Positions 45,301 through 53,348 are shown, numbered from the stretch's first letter. The stretch: 64,000 nucleotides of DNA from Leclercia adecarboxylata (GCF_006874705.1 NZ_CP035382.1:4030001-4094000), one strand, 5' to 3'. The notes: generated from the sequence alone by a model not told the origin. A program made the numbers and translations.

Positions 45301-46134
45301 TCCTGGCTGGGTGGCCGCGTTCCCCTGCCCGACCTGGAACAAATTATCGACGGCGCCCTGAACGAGACCTCAAAGCCGATGGGGCCCAATGCGCGCTTTG
45401 GTTATCCGCTGCAGGGCGGTTTCCAGGCGCTGATGAACGGTTTTCTGCCGCACATTAAAGGCCGGATAGAGACCGGGGCCGAGGTCAGTAAAATCTATGC
45501 CAATCAGCATATCGTTGCGCTGTCAGACGGACGGCAGTATCGCTATGAACATATGATCAGCACTCTGGTACTGCCGGAGCTGATTCGCCTGATGGGCGAC
45601 GAAGTGCCGCCTGACGTACGCAAAGCAGCGAAAGGCCTGCGCCACGTCTCCGTTCGCTGCGTCAATCTGGGGGTTGGCCGTGACAATCTGACCGACAAAC
45701 ACTGGATTTACTTTGCCGGTAAGACAATATTTCACCGCATTTTTGTTCAGGGGAACGCCAGCCCCTTCTGCAGCCCGGCGGGCAGCTGCGGCCTGACCTG
45801 TGAAATCAGTTACTCACCGGATAAACCGCTGCCGGTTGACGGCCAGGCGCTGATCGACCGCTGCATTAAGGAGTGCATCGAAGCCGGAATTATTTCAGCA
45901 GAGGATGAGATTATCACCGCCAACCAAATCGATATCCCCTACGCCTACGTGATCTACGATCAGAGCCGCAAGGAGAACGTGGAGACGATCCGCAAATGGC
46001 TGTTGCTGCACGGCATCACCCTGGCCGGGCGCTACAGCGAATGGGAATACTACAATTCGGACCATGCGTTTATCGCCGGGAAAGTGGCCGTTGAGAAAGT
46101 TCGGGGATCGGCTTACCGGCATTCTGTTTCCTGA
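42334..46134 (+). CDS. Three-domain protein: glycoside hydrolase, glycosyltransferase, UDP-galactopyranose-mutase-like flavoprotein
   Basis: One uninterrupted frame of 1266 residues. Residues 1-385 are a clan-A glycoside hydrolase (GH1/beta-glucosidase-like) with likely acid/base Glu136 in 'SPVNEIS' and nucleophile Glu289 in 'LLAETSH'. Residues 389-755 are a GT-B glycosyltransferase beginning 'MKKIYVFSHLRWDFVFQRPQ' with 'FISPTKVLEYMA' in its second half. After a Ser/Ala/Glu linker, 790-1266 is an FAD oxidoreductase like UDP-galactopyranose mutases, with GAGPTG at 797-802. No signal peptide is seen, so it is cytoplasmic. It probably builds or remodels a glycan; the substrate is unknown. GGGAG lies 7 bases before the ATG. 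Confidence 0.85.
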   Translation: MPIFSSFWQAGFEGADFVTRQGHALSMDHETGHDSRHYDDYRALRPFHIATVRESVGWRLTDTSEGYDFTAVAAKMASAKENGIQICWTICHYGWPDDVDFFSEAFVTRFARLCGALAAFLRPWYQKPPVYSPVNEISFTAWGIAVGLFPAALAEEMESMQIKRQLVRATIAACDAIWAADPRARILHCDPLIHLISPDDDPTTEQETEALRTAQYQAWDMLAGRHEPELGGNPRYLDLIGANYYHDNQWMMGNNQRLAWHLGDRRRRRLHEMLQELYERYHRPILLAETSHVGSGRGAWINDVASEVAQAQLAGVELSGICLYPIIDRPDWENCAVWHHCGLWDITPDKERHLNTLYARALEQTQLRLKRFQQPSGAFTCTGTEVSDMKKIYVFSHLRWDFVFQRPQHLMTRLAQHYHIVFIEEPLYSAEKPELKLSRPAPNVTVVQPHTPSTAAGFHDEQIAFLETLLTELREPDETPVVWFYTPMALPLLKIFTPAIVVYDCMDELAAFEKAPRQLLQRESALLSRADIVFTGGPSLYEARKGRHPNIHCFASSVDAVHFEQALDRANHHPLQDEIPHPRLGYYGVIDERMDLSLIAALADSHPEWQIVMVGPVVKIDPATLPRRSNIHYPGMQPYQALPQFLAGWDVCLMPFALNESTRFISPTKVLEYMAAQLPVVSTAIADVEKPYSHVVAVAHDQAAFIAACEQALALPEETRKAQQQTMQRIVASTSWDKTVQSMHALIENAFLRYLDASAATVNAADSSSDESASEPVLRLIPQKAARTEAQKCLILGAGPTGLSAAYHYGEGATLLERNATVGGLCRSIQDKGFTFDYAGHIMFSADEEVLALYKTLLGDNIHWQIREAWVYTDGVYTRYPFQGSLYGLPATVVKECILGAIEARYGTGSGVQSMTTCSEKSGQGKQHHDCCADGAVPDYISADPAEKTPRKGSFEAFIYETWGKGIARHFAIPYNKKLWTVPLSEMETSWLGGRVPLPDLEQIIDGALNETSKPMGPNARFGYPLQGGFQALMNGFLPHIKGRIETGAEVSKIYANQHIVALSDGRQYRYEHMISTLVLPELIRLMGDEVPPDVRKAAKGLRHVSVRCVNLGVGRDNLTDKHWIYFAGKTIFHRIFVQGNASPFCSPAGSCGLTCEISYSPDKPLPVDGQALIDRCIKECIEAGIISAEDEIITANQIDIPYAYVIYDQSRKENVETIRKWLLLHGITLAGRYSEWEYYNSDHAFIAGKVAVEKVRGSAYRHSVS

Positions 46135-46150
46135 GATATAAATCATTAAT

Positions 46151-46184
46151 CTGTTCAGCCGTCGCCGTTTGCGCTAACGTATTG
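46151..46184. repeat. hipB segment duplicated downstream (copy 2)
   Basis: Intergenic copy of hipB bases 41439-41472, with 31 of 34 positions the same. It lies 16 bases after the stop of the three-domain gene and in the same order relative to the promoter-like element as copy 1. Confidence 0.85.
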
Positions 46185-46237
46185 TTCGCAAACGGCGCAG
46201 TGCGGACTCCCGCATGCTGTAAAGCGAAGATAAACGG

Positions 46238-46296
46238 GCACGATGTTGACGTGTCTTAGTGTAATAAGTTTATTGTATGTTGTAACTACGGATAAT
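46238..46296 (+). promoter_or_regulatory. Promoter-like element, copy 2 (LuxR gene promoter)
   Basis: Second copy of the element at 41677-41734, including the identical 19-base core at 46271-46289 and GATAAT at 46291-46296. It ends 63 bases before the LuxR-type gene, a normal promoter distance. Confidence 0.6.
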
Positions 46297-46359
46297 TCTG
46301 GCGCTGCGCCCGACCTGTTCTACACTCACTGACACAAACCCACAGGGAGAACATCAGGA

Positions 46360-47064
46360 ATGGAGATCCCGTTAACCTCCAGTGAGCTTCGTCTGTTCTC
46401 GCACATCCTGTGGCAACTCGGTTCGGGCCAGGGCAGCCGAGCCCTGCGTCAGGAGACGCTGGAAAATGTCTGCGCCCTGTTGCAGGCCGATTTTGCGGCA
46501 TCCTGCATCTGGTCCTCTGCCTCCAGGACCTCGCGCCACGGCGTCAGCTGGAACATTGCTGAAAAAGCAATGCGTGAGCATGCCAGTACCTGGCAATACA
46601 TCGATCCCATCACCCCGCTTCTGCGCGCAAAACAGCATCCAACCCTGGTGGATGAGGTGATGCCTGCCCGCGAGTTATTCAAAACGGCCTTTTACCATGA
46701 GTTCCTGAAACCCTGCGGCATGCACCACGGCGTTAATGTCTATTTTTTACGTGATGGTGACGACGTGGGCGATCTGCGCATCTGGCGGGCCAAAGACGCC
46801 CCGCCGTTCGGGCAGCGCGAAATCGCACTGTTGCAGTTGCTGGAACCCTGGTTTGCCAGAGCCTTACCGAAAAATGAAGAGTCCCCGTCGTTAACCGCCC
46901 GGGAGCAGGAGGTGGTCAGCCTGGTCTGCAAAGGTCTGGGCGATAAAGAGGTCGCCCGCCTGCTGAACATCAGCTTCACCACCGTCCGCACCCATCTGAA
47001 TCACGCCCTGAAAAAGCTCGACTGCGCCAACCGCACGGAGCTGGCATCGCGGCTCAGGCATTAA
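46360..47064 (+). CDS. LuxR-family transcriptional regulator
   Basis: Regulator of 234 residues with a C-terminal GerE-type helix-turn-helix (about 175-234): 'LTAREQEVVSLVCKGLGDKEVARLLNISFTTVRTHLNHALKKL'. The N-terminal 170 residues form a GAF-like sensor region; autoinducer-binding residues of LuxR/LasR are not evident, and no luxI is present. It shares a promoter-like element with the three-domain glycan gene upstream and may regulate that gene and itself. Confidence 0.87.
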   Translation: MEIPLTSSELRLFSHILWQLGSGQGSRALRQETLENVCALLQADFAASCIWSSASRTSRHGVSWNIAEKAMREHASTWQYIDPITPLLRAKQHPTLVDEVMPARELFKTAFYHEFLKPCGMHHGVNVYFLRDGDDVGDLRIWRAKDAPPFGQREIALLQLLEPWFARALPKNEESPSLTAREQEVVSLVCKGLGDKEVARLLNISFTTVRTHLNHALKKLDCANRTELASRLRH

Positions 47065-47144
47065 CGCCTCCTCAATCCTGAGGATGGCGCGCGGAGGGCT
47101 GATTTGCCTAAATGTTGCGGATACCCACTGTCCGGAAACAGCCC

Positions 47145-48584
47145 ATGAAAACAATAACACCCGCAAACCCTGCACAACTGGATACCCTCACCGCCGCCGA
47201 CGCGGCACAGCTCATCAGTGATCAAAAAGTGTCGAGCGAAGCGCTGGTTCGCGCCTGCCTGGCCCGCATCGACGCCCAGGATCACCTCAACGCCTTTATT
47301 ACGGTGAATGCCGAACAGGCGCTGGCGCAGGCAAAGGCCTGGGATAAACATCTCGCCGGCGGCGGTGCCCCCTTGCCGCTGGGCGGTGTTCCCGTCGCGG
47401 TGAAAGACAATATTCACGTCGCCGGTTTGCCTAATACGGCCGGGACGCCAGCCCTGAAAAATTTTGTGCCCAAAACGACCGCCCCGGTGATCCAACGTCT
47501 TATCGATGCGGGCGCCATTATTATTGGCAAATGCAACATGCATGAGCTGGCCTTTGGCGTCACCGGCTATAACGCGGCGTATCACACGCCTGCGATAAAG
47601 GGCGTGCGCAACGCCCACGACGTCAGCCGTATTGCAGGCGGGTCTTCGTCGGGCAGCGCGGTGGCCGTTGCCGCAGGGATGGTACCGGTAGCCATCGGCA
47701 CCGATACCGGGGCGTCGGTACGCCAGCCCTGCGCCCTGAATGGCTGCGTCGGTTTTCGTCCCACCACCGGGCGCTATTCCCAGGCGGGGATCACCCCCCT
47801 CTCCCACACGCGGGATACCGCGGGCCCGATGGCCCGCAACGTGGCGGATATTGCCCTGCTCGACAGCCTGATGGCCGGTGGCGAGGTGTTACTCCCTAAA
47901 CCCGCCCGGACCATTCGTCTCGGAATTGCGCCCTGGTTCTGGCAGGCGTTGGATGAAGAGGTCAGCCAGCAGGCCCACGCCGCACTCGCCAGGCTACACG
48001 ATGCGGGAGTCACGCTGGTTGCCGTCGAGATGCCCGGGCTTGAAGAGGCCAATGCCGCCGTCTCCTTCCCGGTGGTGATGCATGAAGGCAAGCACGATCT
48101 GATTGATTATCTCCAGGCGCATGACACCCGGCTGACCCTGCAGGATATCGTGCAGCACATCGCCAGCCCGGATGTGCGCGCCATCTTTGAGCACGTCATT
48201 GTCCCGGGGGTGATCCCGGATAATGACGGCAATCTGGTTCCGCTGACGCCACTATACCAACAGGCAGTTTCGCAGGGGATCGGGCGTCTGATCGCCCTCT
48301 ATGAACGGACCTTCCACGACCACCAGCTCGACGGGCTTATCTTCCCCACTTCGCCGGTCGTCGCCCCGCTGGCGAATGATGAGGTGAGTTCCGCGGAAAA
48401 CTTTGCCCGCTTGATCCGCAATGTGGATCCGGGAAGCAATGCCCGCCTGCCGGGGCTGACCCTGCCGATCGGGGTGGGCGCCACCAGCCGGTTGCCGGTA
48501 GGGCTGGAGATAGACGGTTTGCCGGGCAGCGATGCGCAAATTCTGGCGATAGGTGCCACGCTGGAGCAGATCCTGGCGCAGTAA
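47145..48584 (+). CDS. Amidase signature-family hydrolase
   Basis: Cytoplasmic amidase of 479 residues. The Ser-cisSer-Lys triad is visible: Lys87 in 'PVAVKDNI', the cis-Ser in 'AGGSSSGSA' and nucleophile Ser191 in 'GTDTGASVRQP'. 'SQAGITPLSHTRDTAGPM' resembles indoleacetamide and mandelamide hydrolases, so an aryl-acetamide substrate is plausible but unproven. I use the ATG at 47145; the frame is open from 47112 without better support. It follows the LuxR gene by 80 bases and may be cotranscribed. Confidence 0.85.
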   Translation: MKTITPANPAQLDTLTAADAAQLISDQKVSSEALVRACLARIDAQDHLNAFITVNAEQALAQAKAWDKHLAGGGAPLPLGGVPVAVKDNIHVAGLPNTAGTPALKNFVPKTTAPVIQRLIDAGAIIIGKCNMHELAFGVTGYNAAYHTPAIKGVRNAHDVSRIAGGSSSGSAVAVAAGMVPVAIGTDTGASVRQPCALNGCVGFRPTTGRYSQAGITPLSHTRDTAGPMARNVADIALLDSLMAGGEVLLPKPARTIRLGIAPWFWQALDEEVSQQAHAALARLHDAGVTLVAVEMPGLEEANAAVSFPVVMHEGKHDLIDYLQAHDTRLTLQDIVQHIASPDVRAIFEHVIVPGVIPDNDGNLVPLTPLYQQAVSQGIGRLIALYERTFHDHQLDGLIFPTSPVVAPLANDEVSSAENFARLIRNVDPGSNARLPGLTLPIGVGATSRLPVGLEIDGLPGSDAQILAIGATLEQILAQ

Positions 48585-48587
48585 CGA

Positions 48588-49571
48588 TTAGCGAATTTTC
48601 CCGCTAAACAGCCTGAACCCCCAGGTGTTGTACAGCAGCGTCACCGGAGCCAGCAGCGCAAAGCTTATCAGCAGAAAACGTTGGGTCTCCGGTGGCGCGG
48701 CCGCCTGATGAAGAGCGATCGACGCCGGAACTATCCACGGATACAGCGTAAACACCAGCGCGCCGAAGCCGCTACTCACCAGCACCAGGATCCCGGCCAA
48801 CGGCAGAAAATGATACCCGCGCTTAAGGCCGAACCACACCAGTCCCCCGCCCGCCAGCACCGCCCCGGCAAACGGCAGCCAGATCGTGAAATTCTGCAGA
48901 TGCAGACGCCAGGTTTCCTGTAATTGCATGGTCCAGAACAGTAGCCCGGCCATCAGCAACAGCGCGATCGTCGCCAGCCAGGGGAACGCCCGCCTCGCCC
49001 GATGCAACAGTATCCCGGTCCCCCGCCAGATCAGCCATCCCTCGCCCATCAGGCAATAAAACACCACCAGCGACAGTGCGCAAAAGAGCGGAAACGGGCT
49101 AAACCACTCCCAGCCGGTACCGGTAAACTGCTGACCGTCGTTGGGGATCGTCTGGATCAGACTCCCGACAATCACCCCCTGGGCCAGAGTAGCCAGCAGC
49201 GACCCCGCCACCAGCAGCGTATCAAACAGACGTGGGGCATAATGCCGATACTCAATCGCCATTCCACGCACCACCAGTGCCAGCACCAGGATAAAGACCG
49301 GCACATACAAGGCGCTCCGAATAATGGCGTACGCAAGGGGAAACAGCCCGAAGAGGCTTCCCGCCGCCAGCACCAGCCAGGTCTCGTTCCCATCCCAGAT
49401 GGGGAGTAATGAAATAGTGATCTTATGCCGGGAGGCCTCGTCGCGCTGAAAGGCGCAGAGTATTCCGGCGCCGAGGTCCGTTCCGTCCAGCAGAACGTAG
49501 ATCCACAGGCTTACCACCAGCGATGCCGCTGACAGGATTTGTAACAGCGGTAATCCCATCAACTCATGCAT
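48588..49571 (-). CDS. cioB: Cytochrome bd-type ubiquinol oxidase subunit II (CioB/CydB)
   Basis: Inner-membrane subunit of 327 residues with about eight helices. 'WIYVLLDGTDLGAGIL' and 'LPIWDGNETWLVLAAG' are CydB-family signatures. It pairs with subunit I to form a terminal quinol oxidase reducing oxygen to water. The ATG at 49571 has AAAGGAG 6 bases upstream and overlaps the end of the subunit I gene. The partner's short Q-loop points to the cyanide-insensitive (CIO) branch. Confidence 0.92.
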   Translation of the reverse strand: MHELMGLPLLQILSAASLVVSLWIYVLLDGTDLGAGILCAFQRDEASRHKITISLLPIWDGNETWLVLAAGSLFGLFPLAYAIIRSALYVPVFILVLALVVRGMAIEYRHYAPRLFDTLLVAGSLLATLAQGVIVGSLIQTIPNDGQQFTGTGWEWFSPFPLFCALSLVVFYCLMGEGWLIWRGTGILLHRARRAFPWLATIALLLMAGLLFWTMQLQETWRLHLQNFTIWLPFAGAVLAGGGLVWFGLKRGYHFLPLAGILVLVSSGFGALVFTLYPWIVPASIALHQAAAPPETQRFLLISFALLAPVTLLYNTWGFRLFSGKIR

Positions 49572-50949
49572 CGGTTTCTCCTTTCCCGGTCCGCCGGGCA
49601 ACATCGGGCTCTGCCCCTTCTTCGTCCTCCGTGGGCGGCCTGGCGAGCAGGCGCAGCAAAAACCACAGCCCCAGCCCGAACAGCGCCAGGTAAATCGTGA
49701 CGATCAGAATTAATGAGCCGAGTACAAAATGCGGAGCAACGGGCGAAATACTCTCTGAGGTACGAACCAGACCGTAGACCGTCCAGGGTTGCCGCCCGGC
49801 TTCGGTCACCATCCACCCCGCCAGCATGGCAAAAAAGCCGGCGGGTGCCATAACCACCATCAGACGCTGGAGCCGCCGCGCCTGCCATAATCGCCCGCGC
49901 AGACGCGCAACAAGTCCGGCGATAGCGGTAAACACCATCAGCAGACCCAGTCCCACCATGATGCGAAAGGCCCAGAACACCAGCGGCACCCAGGGCAGTT
50001 CATCGGGAGGATACTGATTAAGACTGTGGATCGTCCCTTGCAGGTTATGCCGCAGGTAAAGGGAGCCGATATCAGGAATGGCCAGCTCATAATGATTGCG
50101 ACGCTCTGCCATATCCGGCAGCGCAAAGAGCCGCATCGGCTCGCCATGTCCGGGCGGAGGGGGATCCCAGCTACCTTCCATGGCGGCCAGCTTCACCGGC
50201 TGACGATCCCGGGTATTCTCTCCATGCAGGTCCCCCAACACCACCTGCAGCGGGGCCATTATCAGCAAGGTCCACATCGCGATAGAAAACATATGCCGGG
50301 CCGCCGGATGCCGGGCATCGCGCAGCAGATGCCATGCGCCACAGGCCCCGACCAGACAGGCGGTACCGAGAATGGCGGCCACGACCATATGCGCCATCCG
50401 CCACGGGAAGGAGGGATTGATAATCACCGCCCACCAGTCAACGGGCCGGAAGCGACCATCGGCACCAATCAGATACCCGTCCGGGGTTTGCATCCAGGAG
50501 TTAGCGGCGAGGATCCAGAAAGCGCTAAACACCGAACCGAGCGCCACAATGCAGGTCGCCATAAAGTGGATCCACGGCCGCACCTTATTCATCCCGAACA
50601 GCATCACCCCCATGAAGCCCGCTTCCAGAAAGAAGGCCACCAGCACTTCCATATAGAGCATCGGCCCCAGCACCGCGCCGGTACGACTCGCCAGCCCGCT
50701 CCAGTTGGTACCGAACGAGAACTCCATCACTACTCCGGTCACGATCCCTACCGCCACGTTCAGGGCGAACACCTTACTCCAGTAGCGCCAGAGACCGAGC
50801 CAGACGGGCTGCTTACGCCACAGCCAGAGCCCCTCCAGCACCATCAAGAGCTGCGCCAGCCCGAGGGTAAACGCCGCCAGCACAATATGAAAGCTGATGG
50901 TAAAGGCGAACTGACTGCGCGCCAGCAGAAGTGTGGTCTCCGGACTCAA
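49564..50949 (-). CDS. cioA: Cytochrome bd-type ubiquinol oxidase subunit I (CioA/CydA)
   Basis: Inner-membrane subunit of 461 residues carrying the haems. 'RSQFAFTISFHIVLAAFTLG' holds an axial His, 'VKLAAMEGSWD' the Q-loop Lys and Glu that contact quinol, and 'TEAGRQPWTVYG' the GRQPW motif. The Q-loop is short, as in CioA rather than E. coli CydA. The start codon is TTG at 50949, overlapping the stop of a 23-codon gene, so translation is probably coupled. Confidence 0.92.
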   Translation of the reverse strand: MSPETTLLLARSQFAFTISFHIVLAAFTLGLAQLLMVLEGLWLWRKQPVWLGLWRYWSKVFALNVAVGIVTGVVMEFSFGTNWSGLASRTGAVLGPMLYMEVLVAFFLEAGFMGVMLFGMNKVRPWIHFMATCIVALGSVFSAFWILAANSWMQTPDGYLIGADGRFRPVDWWAVIINPSFPWRMAHMVVAAILGTACLVGACGAWHLLRDARHPAARHMFSIAMWTLLIMAPLQVVLGDLHGENTRDRQPVKLAAMEGSWDPPPPGHGEPMRLFALPDMAERRNHYELAIPDIGSLYLRHNLQGTIHSLNQYPPDELPWVPLVFWAFRIMVGLGLLMVFTAIAGLVARLRGRLWQARRLQRLMVVMAPAGFFAMLAGWMVTEAGRQPWTVYGLVRTSESISPVAPHFVLGSLILIVTIYLALFGLGLWFLLRLLARPPTEDEEGAEPDVARRTGKGETDA

Positions 50950-51017
50950 TGTCGCCCCACAAGGATGCCCAGTAAGCCGGTCAACAGGATCCAGAGATGA
51001 GATGCTGTCTGTCGCAT
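50946..51017 (-). CDS. 23-residue membrane peptide upstream of cioA (CydX-like candidate)
   Basis: ATG at 51017 and TGA at 50948-50946, with AGAGGGG just before the ATG. The peptide has one hydrophobic segment ('LWILLTGLLGILVG') between a polar start and an 'RH' end. Bd oxidases commonly carry a small single-helix subunit (CydX, AppX, or DUF2474 proteins with CioAB), usually 30-50 residues. Its stop overlaps the TTG start of cioA. The position and helix support a role as accessory subunit; the short length is unusual. Confidence 0.55.
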   Translation of the reverse strand: MRQTASHLWILLTGLLGILVGRH

Positions 51018-51164
51018 AGCCCCTCTTGTGTAGATTTATCTCGATAAAGTGTAAGCAATCGATGGGAAGGCGTACGAAGAAAGTGGGGAATTACAATCAT
51101 TGTTAAGAATTGACTTACCCATGAATAGAACGACAATAAATGTTCCCGGCGAAACACTGTAGAA

Positions 51165-52505
51165 ATGGAGTCTATCATCGCCTGCTCACGTCCTTCTCAG
51201 CTTGCCACCCACCTTAAACGCTCTGGTGCCCTTATCGCCTGGGCGCTGTTACTGGTCAGTTGCAGCTCTACACCACCTAAATCGCTGGTCACTCCGCTAC
51301 CGCCGGTGGCTAAACATCCGCTGCCGGATAAAAGTGCACGCCATGAGCCGGTGCGCGGCGTCTGGCTGGCGACCGTCTCTCGTCTCGACTGGCCGCCGCA
51401 GGCGTCGGTGAATGGTCGCCCTGCTGCATCGCGGATCGCCATGCAGCAAAAGACCCTGACCGATAAGCTGGATAATTTGAAAAGTCTCGGGATCAACACC
51501 GTGTTTTTCCAGGTCAAACCGGACGGCACCGCCCTGTGGCCATCAAAGATATTGCCGTGGTCGGATATGCTGACCGGCAAAATCGGGGAAGATCCCGGCT
51601 ACGACCCGCTGCAGTTTATGCTCGATGAAGCACACAAGCGCGGGATGAAGGTTCACGCCTGGTTTAACCCTTACCGCGTCTCAACCAACACCCGGCCCGG
51701 CACGGTCGCGGAGCTGAACCGTACCCTGTCGCTCCATCCGCCGAGCGTGTTTGTTCTGCATCGGGAGTGGATCCGCACCGCGGGAGATCGCTATGTCCTC
51801 GACCCCGGCATTCCGGAAGCCCGGGACTGGATCACCAGCATCGTGGCCGAAGTGGTGTCGCGCTATCCGGTGGACGGCGTGCAGTTCGATGACTACTTCT
51901 ATGCCGAGTCCGCAGGCTCGGCGCTGAACGACAGCCAGACGTACCGCCAGTACGGTCAGGGATTTGACTCGAAAGCCGACTGGCGGCGCGACAATACCCA
52001 GCAGCTGATTACGCAGGTGTCACGCACCATCAAGCAGATCAACCCCAACGTCGAGTTTGGCGTGAGTCCGGCTGGCGTCTGGCGTAATCGCTCCCACGAT
52101 CCGGCCGGGTCCGACACCCGGGGCGCAGCGGCCTACGACGAATCCTTTGCCGATACCCGTCGCTGGGTGCAGCAGGGGCTGCTGGACTACATCGCCCCGC
52201 AGATCTACTGGCCGTTTTCCCGGGATGCGGCGCGCTATGACGTGCTGGCGAAATGGTGGGCTCAGGTGGTGAAACCTACCCATACCCGGCTCTATATTGG
52301 CGTCGCCTTGTATAAGGTGGGCGAGCCCTCAAGCAAAGAGCCCGACTGGACGGTGCAAGGCGGCGTGCCGGAGCTGAAAAAACAGCTGGATCTGAACGAA
52401 TCCGAGCCGCAGATTGACGGTACGATCCTGTTCCGGGAGAACAACCTCAATCAGCCCCAGGCGCAGGAGGCGGTGCGTTATCTGCGAACGCGTTGGGGGT
52501 CGTAG
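51165..52505 (+). CDS. digH: Divisome-localised glycosyl hydrolase DigH (YddW)
   Basis: Outer-membrane lipoprotein of 446 residues, near-identical over its core to E. coli DigH/YddW, a glycosyl-hydrolase-like protein (GHL10/DUF187) that acts on denuded peptidoglycan at the septum. A signal peptide ends in lipobox 'LVSC' (Cys33). 'GVWLATVSRLDWPP', 'FQVKPDGTALWPSKILPWSD' and 'VDGVQFDDYFY' are the conserved barrel motifs. The N-terminal leader differs from E. coli; the ATG at 51165 lacks a strong ribosome site. Confidence 0.95.
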   Translation: MESIIACSRPSQLATHLKRSGALIAWALLLVSCSSTPPKSLVTPLPPVAKHPLPDKSARHEPVRGVWLATVSRLDWPPQASVNGRPAASRIAMQQKTLTDKLDNLKSLGINTVFFQVKPDGTALWPSKILPWSDMLTGKIGEDPGYDPLQFMLDEAHKRGMKVHAWFNPYRVSTNTRPGTVAELNRTLSLHPPSVFVLHREWIRTAGDRYVLDPGIPEARDWITSIVAEVVSRYPVDGVQFDDYFYAESAGSALNDSQTYRQYGQGFDSKADWRRDNTQQLITQVSRTIKQINPNVEFGVSPAGVWRNRSHDPAGSDTRGAAAYDESFADTRRWVQQGLLDYIAPQIYWPFSRDAARYDVLAKWWAQVVKPTHTRLYIGVALYKVGEPSSKEPDWTVQGGVPELKKQLDLNESEPQIDGTILFRENNLNQPQAQEAVRYLRTRWGS

Positions 52506-52566
52506 CCTTTGCCCCCAGCTGAAAACCATTAAGAGGGTCAGCTGTGACCAGGGCGAAACAGTAAGT

Positions 52567-53289
52567 TCAATGGGATAAACACCGCGCAAAAGCTGAACGC
52601 ACCTCTTCGTAGAGCGTGTCTGACAGCATTAAATTTTGCCAGATAGTATTATGCCCGGCGCCAGGAATGGTGAGCAGCTGCTTCTGGCGGCAGCCAGCTG
52701 CTGAGGACAACAGTCTTTCCGGTATTTCTGCGGGAATGATTGCGTCATTTTCGGCGGCAATAATCAGCAGATTGCCGGTAAATTCAGCTGCGATATCCCA
52801 GGCATCAGTTTGCGCCCAGCTTCTCTCTTTGCGAATGATGGCAGAAAATTCAGGACCAAAGTTAATCTTATAGGCTGGCGTTGAGTAGATGCCGGGAACC
52901 ATGAGAATGAGGGATTGAAACCGGATCGTTTTACTCAGCTGGAGGGCGTTATAGGCCCCCATACTTACGCCTATACACCCCGTGAGAGCCAGCCCCTGAA
53001 ACGCAATCACCGCCTCTGCCTGTGCCGTGCGGCTGAAAAGAGAGGACGCGTGCATATCTCCCCCCGTCTCACCATGACCTACAAAGTCAAAGAGCGTCGT
53101 TCCAATGCCTGACCTATCCAGAAGCGCACGGTATTTATAGAACACCGTGCGATCCTTACCGCCCCCATGAAGCATCAGCACATGGCCATTGCGCCCGAAT
53201 GTGCTTTCGGCATAGATGAATTTGCCCTGAAACGGCACCTGGAAAGCGTGACTGGAAATCATCTGCGTATTCATCATCGAATGAATCAT
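52567..53289 (-). CDS. Alpha/beta hydrolase of unknown substrate
   Basis: Cytoplasmic alpha/beta-hydrolase of 240 residues. The oxyanion loop is 'LMLHGGGKDR', the nucleophile Ser lies in 'IGVSMGAYNAL', the acid is probably in 'AAENDAIIP', and the His in 'GAGHNTIW'. The triad looks complete. Several in-frame ATGs lie close together (53289, 53277, 53274); GAGG precedes the first. The family includes acyl esterases and thioesterases, and I cannot narrow it further. Confidence 0.75.
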   Translation of the reverse strand: MIHSMMNTQMISSHAFQVPFQGKFIYAESTFGRNGHVLMLHGGGKDRTVFYKYRALLDRSGIGTTLFDFVGHGETGGDMHASSLFSRTAQAEAVIAFQGLALTGCIGVSMGAYNALQLSKTIRFQSLILMVPGIYSTPAYKINFGPEFSAIIRKERSWAQTDAWDIAAEFTGNLLIIAAENDAIIPAEIPERLLSSAAGCRQKQLLTIPGAGHNTIWQNLMLSDTLYEEVRSAFARCLSH

Positions 53290-53319
53290 TTTCCTCGTTT
53301 TATCAAACCAGAAGGAACC

Positions 53320-53348
53320 GCCGGGGGCGCTGCGCTTGCCCGGCCTAC
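53320..53348. repeat. REP element overlapping the end of an MFS gene
   Basis: A GCCGGGGGC...CCCGGCCTAC REP unit. The stop codon of the adjacent minus-strand MFS gene (TAG at 53347-53345) is supplied by this repeat. Confidence 0.85.

Noticed and set aside
46360..47064. Quorum-sensing LuxR receptor with a luxI partner
   Set aside because: No autoinducer synthase gene is present, and the N-terminal domain lacks recognisable autoinducer-binding residues, so only a LuxR-type regulator is claimed.
50026..51000. 324-codon plus-strand frame opposite cioA
   Set aside because: Low-complexity His/Pro/Gly-rich translation typical of a shadow frame of a membrane-protein gene.
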